From positions 19,298 through 83,297 of the forward strand of contig JBBHKE010002536.1 in assembly GCA_037447655.1 (NCBI GenBank): 64,000 bases of DNA, given 5' to 3'. Positions within the stretch are counted from its first letter, which is position 1; each line of letters opens with the position of its first letter. The notes beneath the pieces were generated by a model. The model searched no databases and had not been told where the DNA came from. It saw only the letters and a list, made by a program, of their open reading frames with translations. Position numbers and translations under genes: made by a program. The stretch is from Zygnema cylindricum. Lineage: Eukaryota > Streptophyta > Zygnematophyceae > Zygnematales > Zygnemataceae. This document shows positions 21,301-32,200 of this stretch, piece after piece.

Positions 21301-23616
21301 CAAGTTAACCAGACAGACAAGTGTACAGAACCTAGTACAGACGTTAGAACGCAAAAAATCCTGACCAAACACTGGATTGGACATAATGCTGCGCACAAAA
21401 TACGAAAAATAAAATTTCAGGTATAAAGTCAAACATTTGCAACATGGACATTATTTCATACAGGAAATTGCGAATTCGTTACCACACAGTTGTGTACTGT
21501 GCTGAGAAAACTTTTCAGCCTCCACAGCTTGAGAAACCAAATGTACTAACAGTACGGAAACAAATACATGGATACTGACAATATCGCTATATCGATGTTA
21601 ATATATCGCGATAACACCTAGTGTCTCGATATATTGATTATCGAGAACCTTCAAAAAGGTACATATCGAATATCAACAAAATCTGTTCAATATGCAACAT
21701 TACTGACAATACTAAAACCAATACCAATACCAATATCAATACTGAGACCGGCACCAACACCGGCACGACACGGGGACGGACACCAATACCAATATTGACA
21801 CCACCAACACCAACACCGATAGGATAATTCCTTAAAACCAATAGTGATGGACAATAAGCTTCTTTGCAATATCGTGGAAAACAGGGATGTTGACAAAGAT
21901 TTACAGCTTTTTGGATATAAAAAAATACAAGAAACCAAGAAAGTACAAATCTTGGTCGGCATCCCGAGATTTGTACTTTCCAAAGTGGAAATTGTTTTCG
22001 CTTTAAGTTAATAATTCCTTCAAACTAAAAACGATAGGCAAGTGTAGTGAACACTAACCCATGTGAAATACCTATATTCACTTAGAAAATTAAATACTTT
22101 TCCATTCTTTCCAAAACTTTAACACTACCGCCCAATGCTGCTAGGGCCAGTGAATCATTAGGGATAAAACTTTATTAGAAAAACTACACCAAAATATGCT
22201 TTGCAGCGTGACTCATTACGAGGCACTTCACTAAATAGTGTTATAAACATAATTTATGAAAATGGACAGCTTCAACCAACTTAAGAAGGGATATTTTATA
22301 TTTTGAGGTAAAAAAAAAACACTCGAAGTGAAGGGATTAACTTTAATAGCAATGGGCGGGGTAGCAAATAGTTGACAACCATTATAGAACCACACTAGGG
22401 AGGGTGACGGTGACGGAGGAGTGTGTGGGAAAGGGGAGAGACTATGAAAGGAGAAAGAGAGGAAGAGAGGATTATGAAATTTCTTCGATCTACTATGAGA
22501 ACAGGGTGCACCACTGGGTTGGGGGAGGTGGAGGAGAAAGAAGGAGAGGGAAGGAGAGAGAAGGCGGCAATGGAAGGGAGAGAAGGAGAGAGAGGGAGAG
22601 AGAATGAGAGGGGAGCGAGAGGGGGAGGGAGAGGGACCTATATGACATGTCGACGTTTTGAGCCTGGCTGCCACACCGGGCATTCGGGAACTCCAAACAC
22701 ACGTTGGGCTTAAAAGGGAGAAAGAGAGCGGAAAAAAAGGGAGAGACGGAGAGAGAGCGGGAGAGAGAGAGGAAAAGATAAAGGGAGATGGGGAGAGAGG
22801 GAAAGGGAAAGTGAGACATAGGGAGAGGGACAAGGGGAGAGGGTAAGAGACATACCTGGCATGGTTGTTTTTTAAGCCTGGCTGCTTCTCCAGGCATTCT
22901 CGTCCCTCCAATCACAAGTTGAGCTCCATACGAGTCGTGGTGAGCGAGAAGTTGCTTACTCTCTTCAGAAACTTGCATTGCTAATTCTCGGGCCGGACAA
23001 ATAACAAGTACTCGAATGTTCCCTCCTGAAAGGAATACAAGAAAAAAGGGAAAAAAAGGGGTTTAATTTTTGTTTTAACGTATAGGTTTAATTTGTGAAA
23101 ACACTTGGAAATTCTATATATTATGGTTCAAAAATAAGTGAATTGACCGTTATCGGAGTACATCTTTTATTTTATTTCTTAAAACATTACCTAAATTTCC
23201 AACCCTCTTATGCGCTTTTACATATACTGTCTCTGCCTTTATCAGAACCCACCGCTCCCCCCCTCACCTCCTCACCTCTCCTCTTCCCCCCCTCTCTCTC
23301 TCTCTCTCTCTCTTTCTCTTTCTCTCTCTTTCTCTCTCTCTCTCTCCCTTTTTTTTCCCTTCCCTTCTCTACGCCCACTCTCTACCCTGAAAATACCCTA
23401 GAACCTGTCCCTCTTAGACACTCTTCAATACTTCGTCTCCCCTTTTAACATGGCAGATCTCTTCCTTCCCCACTCGGCCTTTCTCCCCACCTCATCTCTC
23501 CCGCTCTATACCCCCTCTCTCACCCCAAAAAACCCCAAAAAACCCTAAAATACTAAATGTATTTCCACCCCTTTTAGAGACTCTTCAGAACTTTGTCTCC
23601 AACATTACCCCCCCCC

Positions 23617-23654
<38 letters not shown>

Positions 23655-26600
23655 TCCTCCTCTCTCTCCCCTAAAAACCCCTAAGAAACCATAGAATATT
23701 ACCTGTATTTCCACTCCTTTTAGGCACATTTCCAAATTCTGTTTCCGCCCTTCTCATGGCCTCCAAAGCAGGAAGCTGCCCGAATAAAAAAAAAAAAAAA
23801 AAACAGAAAAAATGAAAAACAAAGGAAACAAAAAGAAAAAAAGAGAAGAAAAAAATAAGATTGGTGCCTGGGTTTTAAAAGCTGTTTTTATTTTAATTAT
23901 CTTATTTATTTATTATTTTTTTTCGTAAAAAAAAAAAAAACATAAGAAAATGAGTACATAATTTATAACTGAAATTCCTACTGCCTGTCAATCTTGTCCT
24001 TTTCTCCCTGAGAGAGAAAAAAGGAAACAGTGAGAGAGAGGGAGAGAGGAAGAGGGGAAAGAGGGAGAGCGGAGAGAGGGGGCAAAGGGGGGGGGGCGGG
24101 AGAGGGGGAGGGAGCGGGAGAGAGCGAGAGAGGCAGAGAGCGAGTGAGGGAGAGAGCGAGAGAGGGAGAGAGCGGGAGAGAGCGGGAGAGAGAGGGAGAG
24201 AGCGGGAGAGAGAGGGAGAGAGAGGGAGAGAGAGGAGAGGGAGAGAGCGAGAGCAAGAGGGGGAGGGGGAGGGGGAGGGGGAGGGGGAGGGGGAGAGGGG
24301 GAGAGGGAGAGGGAGAGGGGGAGGGGGAGGGAGAGGGGGAGGGGGAGGGAGAGGGAGAGGGAGATGATGAGGGAGATGGATTAAAGAACTTACGAGGAAA
24401 GCAATTGTATTCCTTGCATGCAGAGAAGGAGAGGGAGAGGGAGGGGGGTAGGGAGAGAGGGCGGGAGGGATGGAGGGAGAGAGCAAGAGAGGGAAAGAGA
24501 ACGAGAACGAGAGAAAAAAAGAGAGAAAAAGAGAAAGAGAGAGAAAATTCAGAGAACTCTTATAGAATTAATTTAAAAAAACTTACCAGGAAAGCAATAG
24601 TTTTGCCAGTTCCAGTCTTTGCCTTAGCGAGGACATCTTTGCCTGAAAAAGAAAAACAAAGGAAACATTTGAAGTACTAAAAAGAATTTAGTATTAGACA
24701 TCCATCTCCCTCCCTAAAAAACCCTAAAAACATAGGCGGAGAGCACCTCTCCTCCATTCATATATTTTTTTTTTGTTGTTCTTTTATTTTTTCTTTAAAC
24801 ATACATTTCAAAAATAGAAGCCGTAGTGGCCGCCTGGACAATTGTGCAACAAAAACCCTAGAAACGCTACAAAACCCTTAAAACCCTAAAAAAAACATTA
24901 CAAAAACAAGGAAAAAAAATAAAAAATCAAGGTAGACTTCTGAGCGAAGTGTTTGATCGAGAAAAAGAAATTTAGCTTCTAAAATGGAAGGCATGGTTGG
25001 CCGCCTGGACAACTGTGCAACCCTCTCCCTCCCTCCCTAAAAATTCAAAAAAAAACTCCTAGAAAAACCCTCTGAAAAAACAAAAAAAAAAAGAATTAAA
25101 ACGTAGGCTTTTTTTTTAACATTACCTTCCAAAATAGAAGGCATGGTGGCTGCCTGGACGACCGTACAGAGCTCATATCCCAAATCCTCATGCAAAGCCT
25201 TTATGGAGTATTGAGAGAGAGGGAAAGAATCAAACCTGTAGATACAAAAAAAAGGAAAAAAGAGAAAAAACATTTTTGAAAGATAATTAATACAGAAAAT
25301 ACACAGTTTAATATGACAAATCCTCGTGTAAGGCTTCAATGGAGTATGGAGAGAGAGGAGAGAGAGGCAAAGAGTCAAATCTGAAATTTATAAATATATA
25401 ATGAACATTTCAGAAAGCTATGGAAAATACTGTAATTAACAGAAAAAAATTAAAAAAGATATTATAAATCACAAAAAAAAAATGACGACATACAATGATT
25501 CAACCTTTTCCTGTTAACTAATGAAAATATATCAAAATTCACAATAAACCAATGAAAACATTTTAAAAATTACAAATAACTACTACGAATATCTTGTAAT
25601 TCACAGAAAAATAGTGAAAATATATAATAGTTGACAAAATAGAAGTAAATTATCACTCAGAGGAAACTAATGAAGAAATATTATGATTAACAAAAGACTA
25701 ATAAAATACATGATATAGTAAAAGACAACTAATAAAGAACATGATATATTTCATGAAACTGATTTCGTTACGATTCAAAATAATAATCCACAGAACTCAA
25801 ACCCTGTAACACTGAAAAGCGCGCAAACCTAAAACCTCAAACTTTAAAAGCCTAAAACCTTTAATCCTTACCGGACATCTGTCATAAAGGACAAGTCAGG
25901 CCCACTCCCTCCTCCCTTCTTTTTGCTCGCCCCATCCTTTCCTCCCTCCTCCTTAAACCCTAAACTTAAATTTTCCTCCATATCCGTCTCCCTGATATTC
26001 GATTCCCTCAACATAGAACCGCCCTGACTTTCCTCTCGAACCCCCCTTACCCCTCTCCCTCCCCTTCCTGGAAAGCCGTTTCCACCATATTTCTCCTCTC
26101 TCCCTCTTTTCTTAACATTTGATCTCTCAGAAGCTACCTGAAACGATTGCCTGTCAGTTACAGTTTCCATGTCTTGTTCCGTTTCCGTTTGAGAAACCCT
26201 AACCTTATTGTAAGTCATTGTACTAAACCGAGCCGTCGAGGGAAAAAATCTTGAAGATATCGCTCCGTCAGGTCTCTCAAACTTCACCAAATTCGTTTGA
26301 TTATGAAAACTTTTTTGATTATTCAAACTTGTTTGATTGTTGGAGTTTGTTTGATCACTAATTATCGGCCCGTCTTTTTCGTTCCAAAGATCGACCGCGT
26401 CTCTCCGTCGATTGAATCGATCGATAACACTTTCCGGAATCGGAGGAATCGGAACCTTCCGGAACTCGCCACCTGTCACTGTACTATACGTCCTCGCCGA
26501 ACTATTGCTAGTTAACGTACTATTGGTTGTAAAAGGATTGTTGTTTGTTGTCGTCTTTTTCAAATCCTCCCAAGGTTTTTCGACACCGTTTATAACTCTC

Positions 26601-27013
26601 GCTTGGATTCTCCTTTGTTCTTCAAACGCCTCTCTTTCTCGTAATAAACGAGCTTTTTCTACTTGTCTTTGTTTTTTTTCTTGCATACGTTTCCACTGCC
26701 ACTTGGTGACACCTCCAGGGAAGGTTCTCGGACCGCCTCCACCGACTATTTTAGGGTAAGAGGGAGAAATACAGGGAATTAGGGTTAGGGTTTTAGAACC
26801 ATGGTTTACGGGGACGGGAAGGTTCCTAGGGTTTCTGCAAGAGGAGAGGGAGGAGAGGGAGGACAGGGAGGAGAGGGAAGAGAGGGAGGAGAGGGAGAGG
26901 GAGAAGAAGGAAGAAGAGAGAGAGAGGGAGTGGCGGAGAGAGCTAGGGTTTTGCTGAAGAGAACGGACGGCAGAGGGGAAGGAGAAGCGGCAAGCAGTTG
27001 CGGCTATTGACAT
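18379..27013 (-). CDS. DEAD-box ATP-dependent RNA helicase, RH25/RH26/RH31-like
   Basis: Eleven exons join in phase into 855 residues: 27013-25872, 25235-25126, 24642-24587, 23775-23703, 23025-22856, 20908-20702, 20561-20478, 20298-20203, 19564-19346, 19170-18988, 18606-18379. All introns are GT-AG. Residues 1-60 are Ser/Arg-rich with almost no acid, a likely organellar transit peptide. Next comes the family-specific GGPRTFPGGVTKWQWKRM, then a low-complexity linker. The Q-motif region begins at about F382. Motif I AKTGTGKT is at 425-432, Ia PARELA 471-476, Ib TPGR 522-525, II DECD 549-552 (not DEAD), III SAT 580-582, V TSDVSARGVD 701-710 and VI HRLGRTGR 731-738. The C-terminus (…MGLRGVPGLNV) matches the plant RH26 type. 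Length agrees with the ~850 residues I recall for RH26. The start is the first in-frame ATG at 27013; an upstream frame extension has no ATG. Likely role: RNA unwinding in plastid or mitochondrion (from family). Introns are packed with CT/GA repeats and decayed exon copies. Confidence 0.92.
19920..20200. repeat. CT-rich tracts in helicase intron 8
   Basis: Two pyrimidine-rich blocks (19945-20025 and 20110-20200) flank about 80 bp of other sequence. On the coding strand the second starts directly after the exon 8 donor (AAG|GTATGGAGAGAGAG), so the microsatellite abuts the splice site. Confidence 0.8.
20970..21007 (-). pseudogene. Decayed copy of the 5' edge of helicase exon 6
   Basis: On the minus strand this reads TTTGCAG|GTATTAGTGGGAA followed by TACCAAGGAGAATGGACC, against the real exon start CGCAG|GTATTAGTGGGAACTC at 20908. 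It lies about 95 bp upstream of the true exon in intron 5 and keeps the acceptor AG. Confidence 0.65.
21008..22220. other. Helicase intron 5 interior, hAT/MITE debris
   Basis: 21040-21190 has MITE family B-like words (AACACTATT, GTGGACTACAAT, CATTAATACTAAT). 21570-21690 has ATATCGCGATAACACC and CGATATATTGATTATCGAG words of the hAT-like family. 21700-21810 is a degenerate CAATAC/CACCAAC tandem repeat. No exon is needed from this stretch. Confidence 0.45.
22400..22850. repeat. GA-rich tracts in helicase intron 5
   Basis: Purine-rich on the plus strand, pyrimidine-rich on the coding strand. Split into 22400-22635 and 22710-22850 by the exon 5 fragment copy at 22640-22715. Confidence 0.85.
22640..22715 (-). 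pseudogene. Decayed copy of the 3' half of helicase exon 5
   Basis: The minus-strand reading …CGAATGCCCGGTGTGGCAGC then CAGGCTCAAAACG corresponds to the exon sequence CGAATGCCTGGAGAAGCAGC then CAGGCTTAAAAAA. The peptide RMPGVAARLK versus RMPGEAARLK is still readable. It sits about 200 bp downstream of the real exon end at 22856 and is flanked by the same GA/CT repeat. Confidence 0.75.
23270..23660. repeat. CT-rich tracts and decayed copies of helicase exon 4
   Basis: CT microsatellites at 23290-23360 and 23612-23660 alternate with two stretches (about 23395-23455 and 23550-23605) that match the real exon 4 at 23703-23775: TGTATTTCCACCCCTTTTAG and CTGTCCCTCTTAGACAC versus TGTATTTCCACTCCTTTTAG. 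Spacing is about 150 bp, so exon plus pyrimidine tract behaves as one repeated unit. Confidence 0.7.
24010..24550. repeat. GA/GGGGA purine tract in helicase intron 3
   Basis: Over 500 bp of nearly pure purine on the plus strand. It is interrupted at 24383-24412 by GAACTTACGAGGAAAGCAAT, the reverse complement of a decayed copy of the exon 3 3' end with its donor. The minus strand therefore shows a 5' splice-like ATTGCTTTCCTCGTAAG inside the repeat. Confidence 0.85.
24806..25020 (-). pseudogene. Two decayed copies of the 3' part of helicase exon 2
   Basis: 24810-24855 and 24975-25020, read on the minus strand, give TTGTCCAGGCGGCCA-x-TATGGCTTC/CATGCCTTCC-like sequence, against the real exon 2 GTCGTCCAGGCAGCCACCAT at 25160-25141. 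Both lie downstream of the true exon 2 at ~165-bp spacing, separated by AAACCCTAAAA-type words. They lack the 5' part of the exon. Confidence 0.75.
25312..25380 (-). pseudogene. Decayed copy of the 5' part of helicase exon 2
   Basis: On the minus strand it reads TTTCAGATTTGACTCTTTGC with CTCCATTGAAGCC following, against the real TCTACAGGTTTGATTCTTTCC with CTCCATAAAGGCT. It includes an acceptor-like CAG and lies ~140 bp upstream of the genuine exon start (25235). Its frame is shifted by an insertion of CTCTCTC units. Confidence 0.7.
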
Positions 27014-27651
27014 GATTGCAAGAATGGAGAGAGAGAGAGAAAGGCGAGAGAGAAGAGAGGGAGAGTGGAATGTTCCTTGCACGTCTCAAAAAAAAGGGGA
27101 AAGAAATATCTGACCTTAAAAATTCTTCGGGCTCCCACTCTCCAGGGCTTTACGGTTTGCTTTTCTGGCGTAAAGATTGTCAACTTTTTGCCTTTTCTAT
27201 GTCCTCGTTTAGAAAAATGTCACTATCTTGCTGGCCGTCGATTTGAGACAAGATGCATTTATTCGGGAAATTTTCAGCCGTAAGATTTTTTACAAATCGC
27301 ATTTTAAGATTGCATCACTCGGCATTTATTGCCGTATTCACTGCAGCCGTCCGATATGGATTTACTTCTACCTGACAGTCCGATGGAATCAGGATGTAAT
27401 CGATGGGGTTACATCAGCCGTCCGATATTCTGCGCTTTCCGAAACTGTACGATTGTATCACTAGGCATTTCACGTTTTAGGGGAGGAGTCTTAGCCGTCA
27501 GATCTGGCTTCTTAAGTTGTTCGTACAGATTTAGTACGGATGATAGAGGCGCCGCAGTTCAGTAGTGAGGACCGCTATTTACTACCTACCATGGAACATT
27601 GAAAACATTCTATTGCTGGGTATCAAACTATCAAAAATTCAAAACCTTGAG

Positions 27652-27697
27652 ATAGGGAATTGCTAATCGCAGAGACGATTTTTGCTGCGCGCAGGTA
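27652..27697. mobile_element. Detached terminus of foldback element
   Basis: GGAATTGCTAATCGCAGAGA followed by CGATTTTTGCTGCGCGCAGG is nearly identical to the left end of the foldback element at 51668 and to the reverse copy at 57657-57703. The next bases are TA|CACCGTGAATCGC, a MITE start. Confidence 0.7.
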
Positions 27698-27699
27698 CA

Positions 27700-27885
27700 C
27701 CGTGAATCGCTATTAGCGTAATGAAATAGATAGCGTAATGAAACAATTAGCGTACTTTACGGTAAATTGTGTTTTTTCGGGTACACCATGATACTAATTT
27801 ATCATGTACTCGGTCCTTAATGTCGAAATGTCGGCAGGACTGTGCAGTCTACCTGCGTCTACACGGTGTATGTCGCTATTAGAGC
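27700..27885. mobile_element. Degraded TA-flanked MITE (family F-like)
   Basis: Starts TA|CACCGTGAATCGCTATTAGC, followed by repeated TAGCGTAATGAAA. The far end near 27860 (CACGGTGTATGTCGCTATTAG) is scrambled, so the right boundary is approximate. Confidence 0.55.
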
Positions 27886-28997
27886 CATGGATCAATCCGT
27901 GCAATTACTATATCTTGTAGCTCCGTATTATAGGCATACTAAACCAGAATAATACCTATAGTACGAATATAATACGGTTTTACCAGATATAGCGTTTGCG
28001 TACGTTTCTGCACTTTTCGTCTTATGATAGATTTCTTTTTCCGTGCGCAGACTCCGCACGGAATCCTTCTCACGTTCTAAGCATCAGCTTTCCAGCTTTC
28101 CAAGCAGCTGCTTTGACCTCAACAAGTTGCAGGCAACAGTATTGACTGTATTGTGTCTTTCTACAGTTTCTTTTGACAGTTTTTTGTTTTTAAGCTGTAT
28201 TCACCTTGTAGTCAGTCTCGTACTGAGACAAGGTACTGGCTCGAATATTCAATATTTCTGTAAACAATGGTTCGTTCAAATTTTCGCCTCTGGAGGAGCT
28301 CCTTTATTAGAGCAAAGTCGTTTACAGCCATTTCCTGAATCCACTCTTGTACTTCATATCACTGTTTCTTTCACACCTTATTAACATTTGAAAGTGAAAC
28401 CTTGTATTATATAGTTTTTCTTTGTCGAATCAAAATATTTGCATCGATGCTCTTTGCCTTGTTGCAGGCTTTAGAATGAAATTATTTTGAAGAAGAAGTC
28501 CCTGACAGTTATTTGAATCTAGCTTTATCATGATTATTTAGGGAGTTGTTTTCTATTTTGCTAGACATGTTATTTGGCAACCGCGTTGTTTCCATGACTT
28601 CAAATAACACTGTTGACTTAAAATTTGAACCTAAACCTTCAAAACTCGCGTGTTCATTCGCCCATCCTTTGACTTTGTAGTTTCATATTGCCTAATTGTA
28701 GCTTGGCACATCTACAACTCCTTATAAACCCTGAAAAACGCTAAAAAACTTTAAAAGCAGGTAATATGAAGTCCGGTTCCTGTAGTTTGGGGCTGTGTAC
28801 TTAATTGATTTTTTTTCCGCTGGATTATCATCTCTTTGCGGTTTTATTGATGACGACATCAATTTAATAAGCTCCGTTCATGCCATTTTTTCGCAAAGCT
28901 GGGAATTTTATATATGTAATTTACGTTCTATTTCACTACGTTTCCTGTTCTCTATTATTGAACAAGTAGAAAGTATAAAGTATTATTGAACTTATAT

Positions 28998-29215
28998 CAA
29001 GAAGACTTCTACAGGGATTCAAGCTTACAAGATTCCTACAGTGGTTCAACCTAGAAGAATTTTACAGGTTTTTAATCTTAGAAGAGTTCAACAGGAAGGT
29101 TCTCACAGGAATTCAAGCTTAGAAGACTTTTACTGAACTCAAGCTCAGGGGACTTCTACAGGAAGTCAAGCTTAGACGTTTCTCACAGGAGTTAGACTCT
29201 GACAGGAATTCAAGC
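28998..29215 (+). repeat. ~30-bp tandem repeat in the leader of the XB3-like gene
   Basis: Degenerate units of (C/T)TAGAAGACTTCTACAGG followed by (G/A)ATTCAAG continue to within about 60 bp of the ATG at 29276. Seven or so units are recognisable. TATATATT at 29236-29243 lies between the repeat and the start codon. Confidence 0.7.
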
Positions 29216-29275
29216 TTTTTTCAATCCCTTTTGTCATATATATTCCTTATCCATTATCCTTTCTCTGCAACCCCT

Positions 29276-32200
29276 ATGGGCAATACTTTTGGATGTTCCG
29301 GTACTGGAGAGCGTCTGCTGGCCGCTGCGAGGGAGGGGGATTTGCAATCAGCTCAAGAGCTTCTCAAATTGAAGCCTTCTGCCGCCCGGTTTTGTACTTT
29401 TGGCGTTCGTACGTCTCCTATCCACTTTGCTGCTGCGAGAGGCCACACCGAGGTCTGTTTCTTTACTTTGTCCATGAGCTTCGTTTTGTTATTTTTGAAG
29501 AAATTTTGTTCTTTTTTGGAAGTAAATGATTGTTTTTGGAAGGGAATGCTAGGAGCTGAGGTTTTTCCTTTTGCACGAGCTTGTTCGTGTTGTTCCTGAA
29601 AGAAAACGATTAGGAGCTGAGGTTTTTTCTTTTCCATGAGCTTGGTCTTGTTTTTTGAAAGAGAACGATTAGATCCCCTATATGTTTATGTTTTAGATTC
29701 ACATTGATTAGACGATTAAAGCTCAAGGTGCTATTCCGTTTGCTCTTTGTTGTCTGCAAACCATAGGTTATTCTTGATGCAGTTTGAGCAATTTTTGTTG
29801 TGTTTTTTCCATCGTTTTCGGACTTTGTCCACTTCCGATGGAGATTGCAGGTTTTTTAATTGTTGTATCTATGGTAAAGATGATTGTTTGAGAGGTCGGT
29901 CGCTTTCCTAACAAAGTTTTTTTTTTTTTTTTTTTTTGTGCTTGCAGATTGTCGATCTGCTTTTACAGCACGGAACGGATGTTGACTGTAGAAATTATTG
30001 TGGCCAGGTATGTCTTCTTTACCCTTGTTATCTTTTGGCACATGAAGAAAGCAAACTGTGAATTGCTACTAGTGTTAGTAGGAAGCGTTAATACTGCTAA
30101 TCGTGTCTTTCTTAACGCTAAATCAGTTCGTCTTGGCTGCTGACATTGAGGGAATGCACAGATTTTTGTGCAAGTTTAACTGACACATTGCATTGAATTT
30201 TTGATGCAGACCGCCATGATGCATGCATGTCGTTTTGGACGATGGGAGGCGGTGCAATCACTTGTAATTTATAAGGCTGACGTATGGTGCCTATATGACT
30301 ATTTCTACAAATTCACTTAATTCATATTATAATAGCAGTTAGCTCACCTTTATTTTTAGATAATTATTGGTAGGTTTGTTAATTTATGGGGCTTTCTTGT
30401 ACTTAACCACAGCTCTCTCTTGGCCTTAGGGATAGTATCATAGTATCAAAAATTATTACGCTGTGAATGAAAATCAAGAATGATCAAGTTTCCAAGACTA
30501 TAATTGCAATCTGTCCATTTGCTGGATATGCTAATGGTGAAGTTATAATTAAAGCGGATTCAATCACAAAGCTCCTGGATCATTAGAATTATTGAGTCTT
30601 TTTACTAGTGTTATGTATCGGCAGAGTTTTGCCGATAATCGATATGTAACTTTTTTTGGCTTGCCGATAATCGATATATTGGCACGATTTATCGACACCG
30701 GTGTTATCGCCGATAAAAGACCGATAATATCGGTTTTTTATCGGGACAACACCGGTACCGTTAACTATCGGCGATAATTGTACGATTCGTACCGTACAAT
30801 TGTACGGTTTATTCCGTGGTACTGAACCTCCGTTATTCTGTTGCACAATGTACAGAACTGATTTTTACACGTGGCATGCCAAGCTATATACAGTGAAAAA
30901 TATAATACAGTATATATAAAGTACTATTGTATTGTGTACTATTTTTTTTCCACTTATCGCCGATAAGGAATTTGTTGGTCTCAGAGCGATATATCGGACC
31001 CCTGATCGTTTGATAACCGATAGCTATCGGTATCGGTGTTATCGCGTTAAATTTCGTGCCGATACACAACACTACTTTTTACAATATTTTTACCAAATTT
31101 AAAAATTGTCTATATTTGAGCTGCAGCTTAATTCCAGAATGGCTGATAGATTATTTAAACTTTTGCATCACAATGGTTTCATTATTGCTCTTGGGATATG
31201 CTTTACTGGGAATAGTGGCAATAGTAATGTCTATACAAGCTTATTTTTTACTTATCAGTTGTGACATCCTGGGAACTCTTTGTTTTTTCGTTGTATCGAC
31301 CAAAATCTGTAAACTTTACTTTTGGATTTTTTTAATATCTTATCTTTCTTTTTTTCAAGCTTCGTTTTTTGTACAACTTTGTAAAATGTTTTGTGCAGAT
31401 TGCGAAATTTGACCTTCTCAGTGGACGTATGGCAATCCATTATGCGGCAGCCAGTGGTAATGTCCAATGTCTTCGTCTACTTCTCGCAGACCATGTACCA
31501 AGTAGTTTCGAGGAACCATTTCCTAGCAGGTGCCACAATGTTTCTACTTCCACTTCAATTAGTTTAGAGCCTGATTGAAACTTAGTTGTGTGTATGCTTA
31601 GTTCTCTTAGAAGTATGCAGTTGTTGTGCTTGTTGCTGCGTTTGTGCTTCAACGTTTCTGCTTCCTCCTTGAGTATTTTACAGCCTCAACGAAACCCCAT
31701 TGCTTTTATGCTTAATTCTCATAAAACTTTGTTGCTTTTGTGCCATGATGCTTCTGCTTTAATCTCGAGTATTTTAGAGCATGAGTGGAATATTGCTACT
31801 TTTATGCTTTAATTCTCGTAAAACATAGTTGCTTTTGTGTGTGTCATTCTTACTGCCCTTTCTTGCTTTTGTACTTGATTTTTAGAAAGTCCTTGTTGCT
31901 TTTGTGTCTGATTCTCAAAAGAATTTCAGAACCAAGAGATAGTGCAAGTTTATTTTTCTTTGCTCTTTGAAAGCTGGTCTCTGCTGTGTCATAAGTTACA
32001 CTCTCTACCTCCATGAATTGGACAAAGACGGGTAACTGCTTTTGAATGCCAGGAGAAAATGGCGTATGGTACACCGCCCATCTCTGTCAGAAGAAGTGAA
32101 TTACTAGTGTTATTGCGTTTTTAACATTGACTATCTTAAATTGTATTTTGTAACGCGGCTCATTATGGGCAAATAATTAAATAGTGTTTCAACACTAATT

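Larger units (their letters stand above)
27014..28990. promoter_or_regulatory. Divergent intergenic region between helicase and XB3-like gene
   Basis: About 2.26 kb separates the two start codons. 27240-27470 repeats GCATCACTCGGCATTT and CAGCCGTCCGATAT words. 27652-27697 is a fragment of a foldback-element terminus. 27698-27885 is a MITE-like piece. No protein gene is supported; a 113-residue plus-strand frame at 28043-28384 is unconvincing and could be untranslated leader. Promoter elements cannot be pinpointed. Confidence 0.4.

Noticed and set aside
24030-24680. 216-residue Arg-Glu-Gly frame on the plus strand and Pro-Ser frames on the minus
   Set aside because: Purine microsatellite in helicase intron 3; the genuine exon 3 lies at its edge on the other strand.
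27014-27082. N-terminal extension of the helicase
   Set aside because: The open frame continues upstream but without an ATG; the first in-frame ATG at 27013 starts a plausible transit peptide.
28043-28384. 113-residue plus-strand ORF upstream of the ligase
   Set aside because: No recognisable motif; it may be part of a leader or random.
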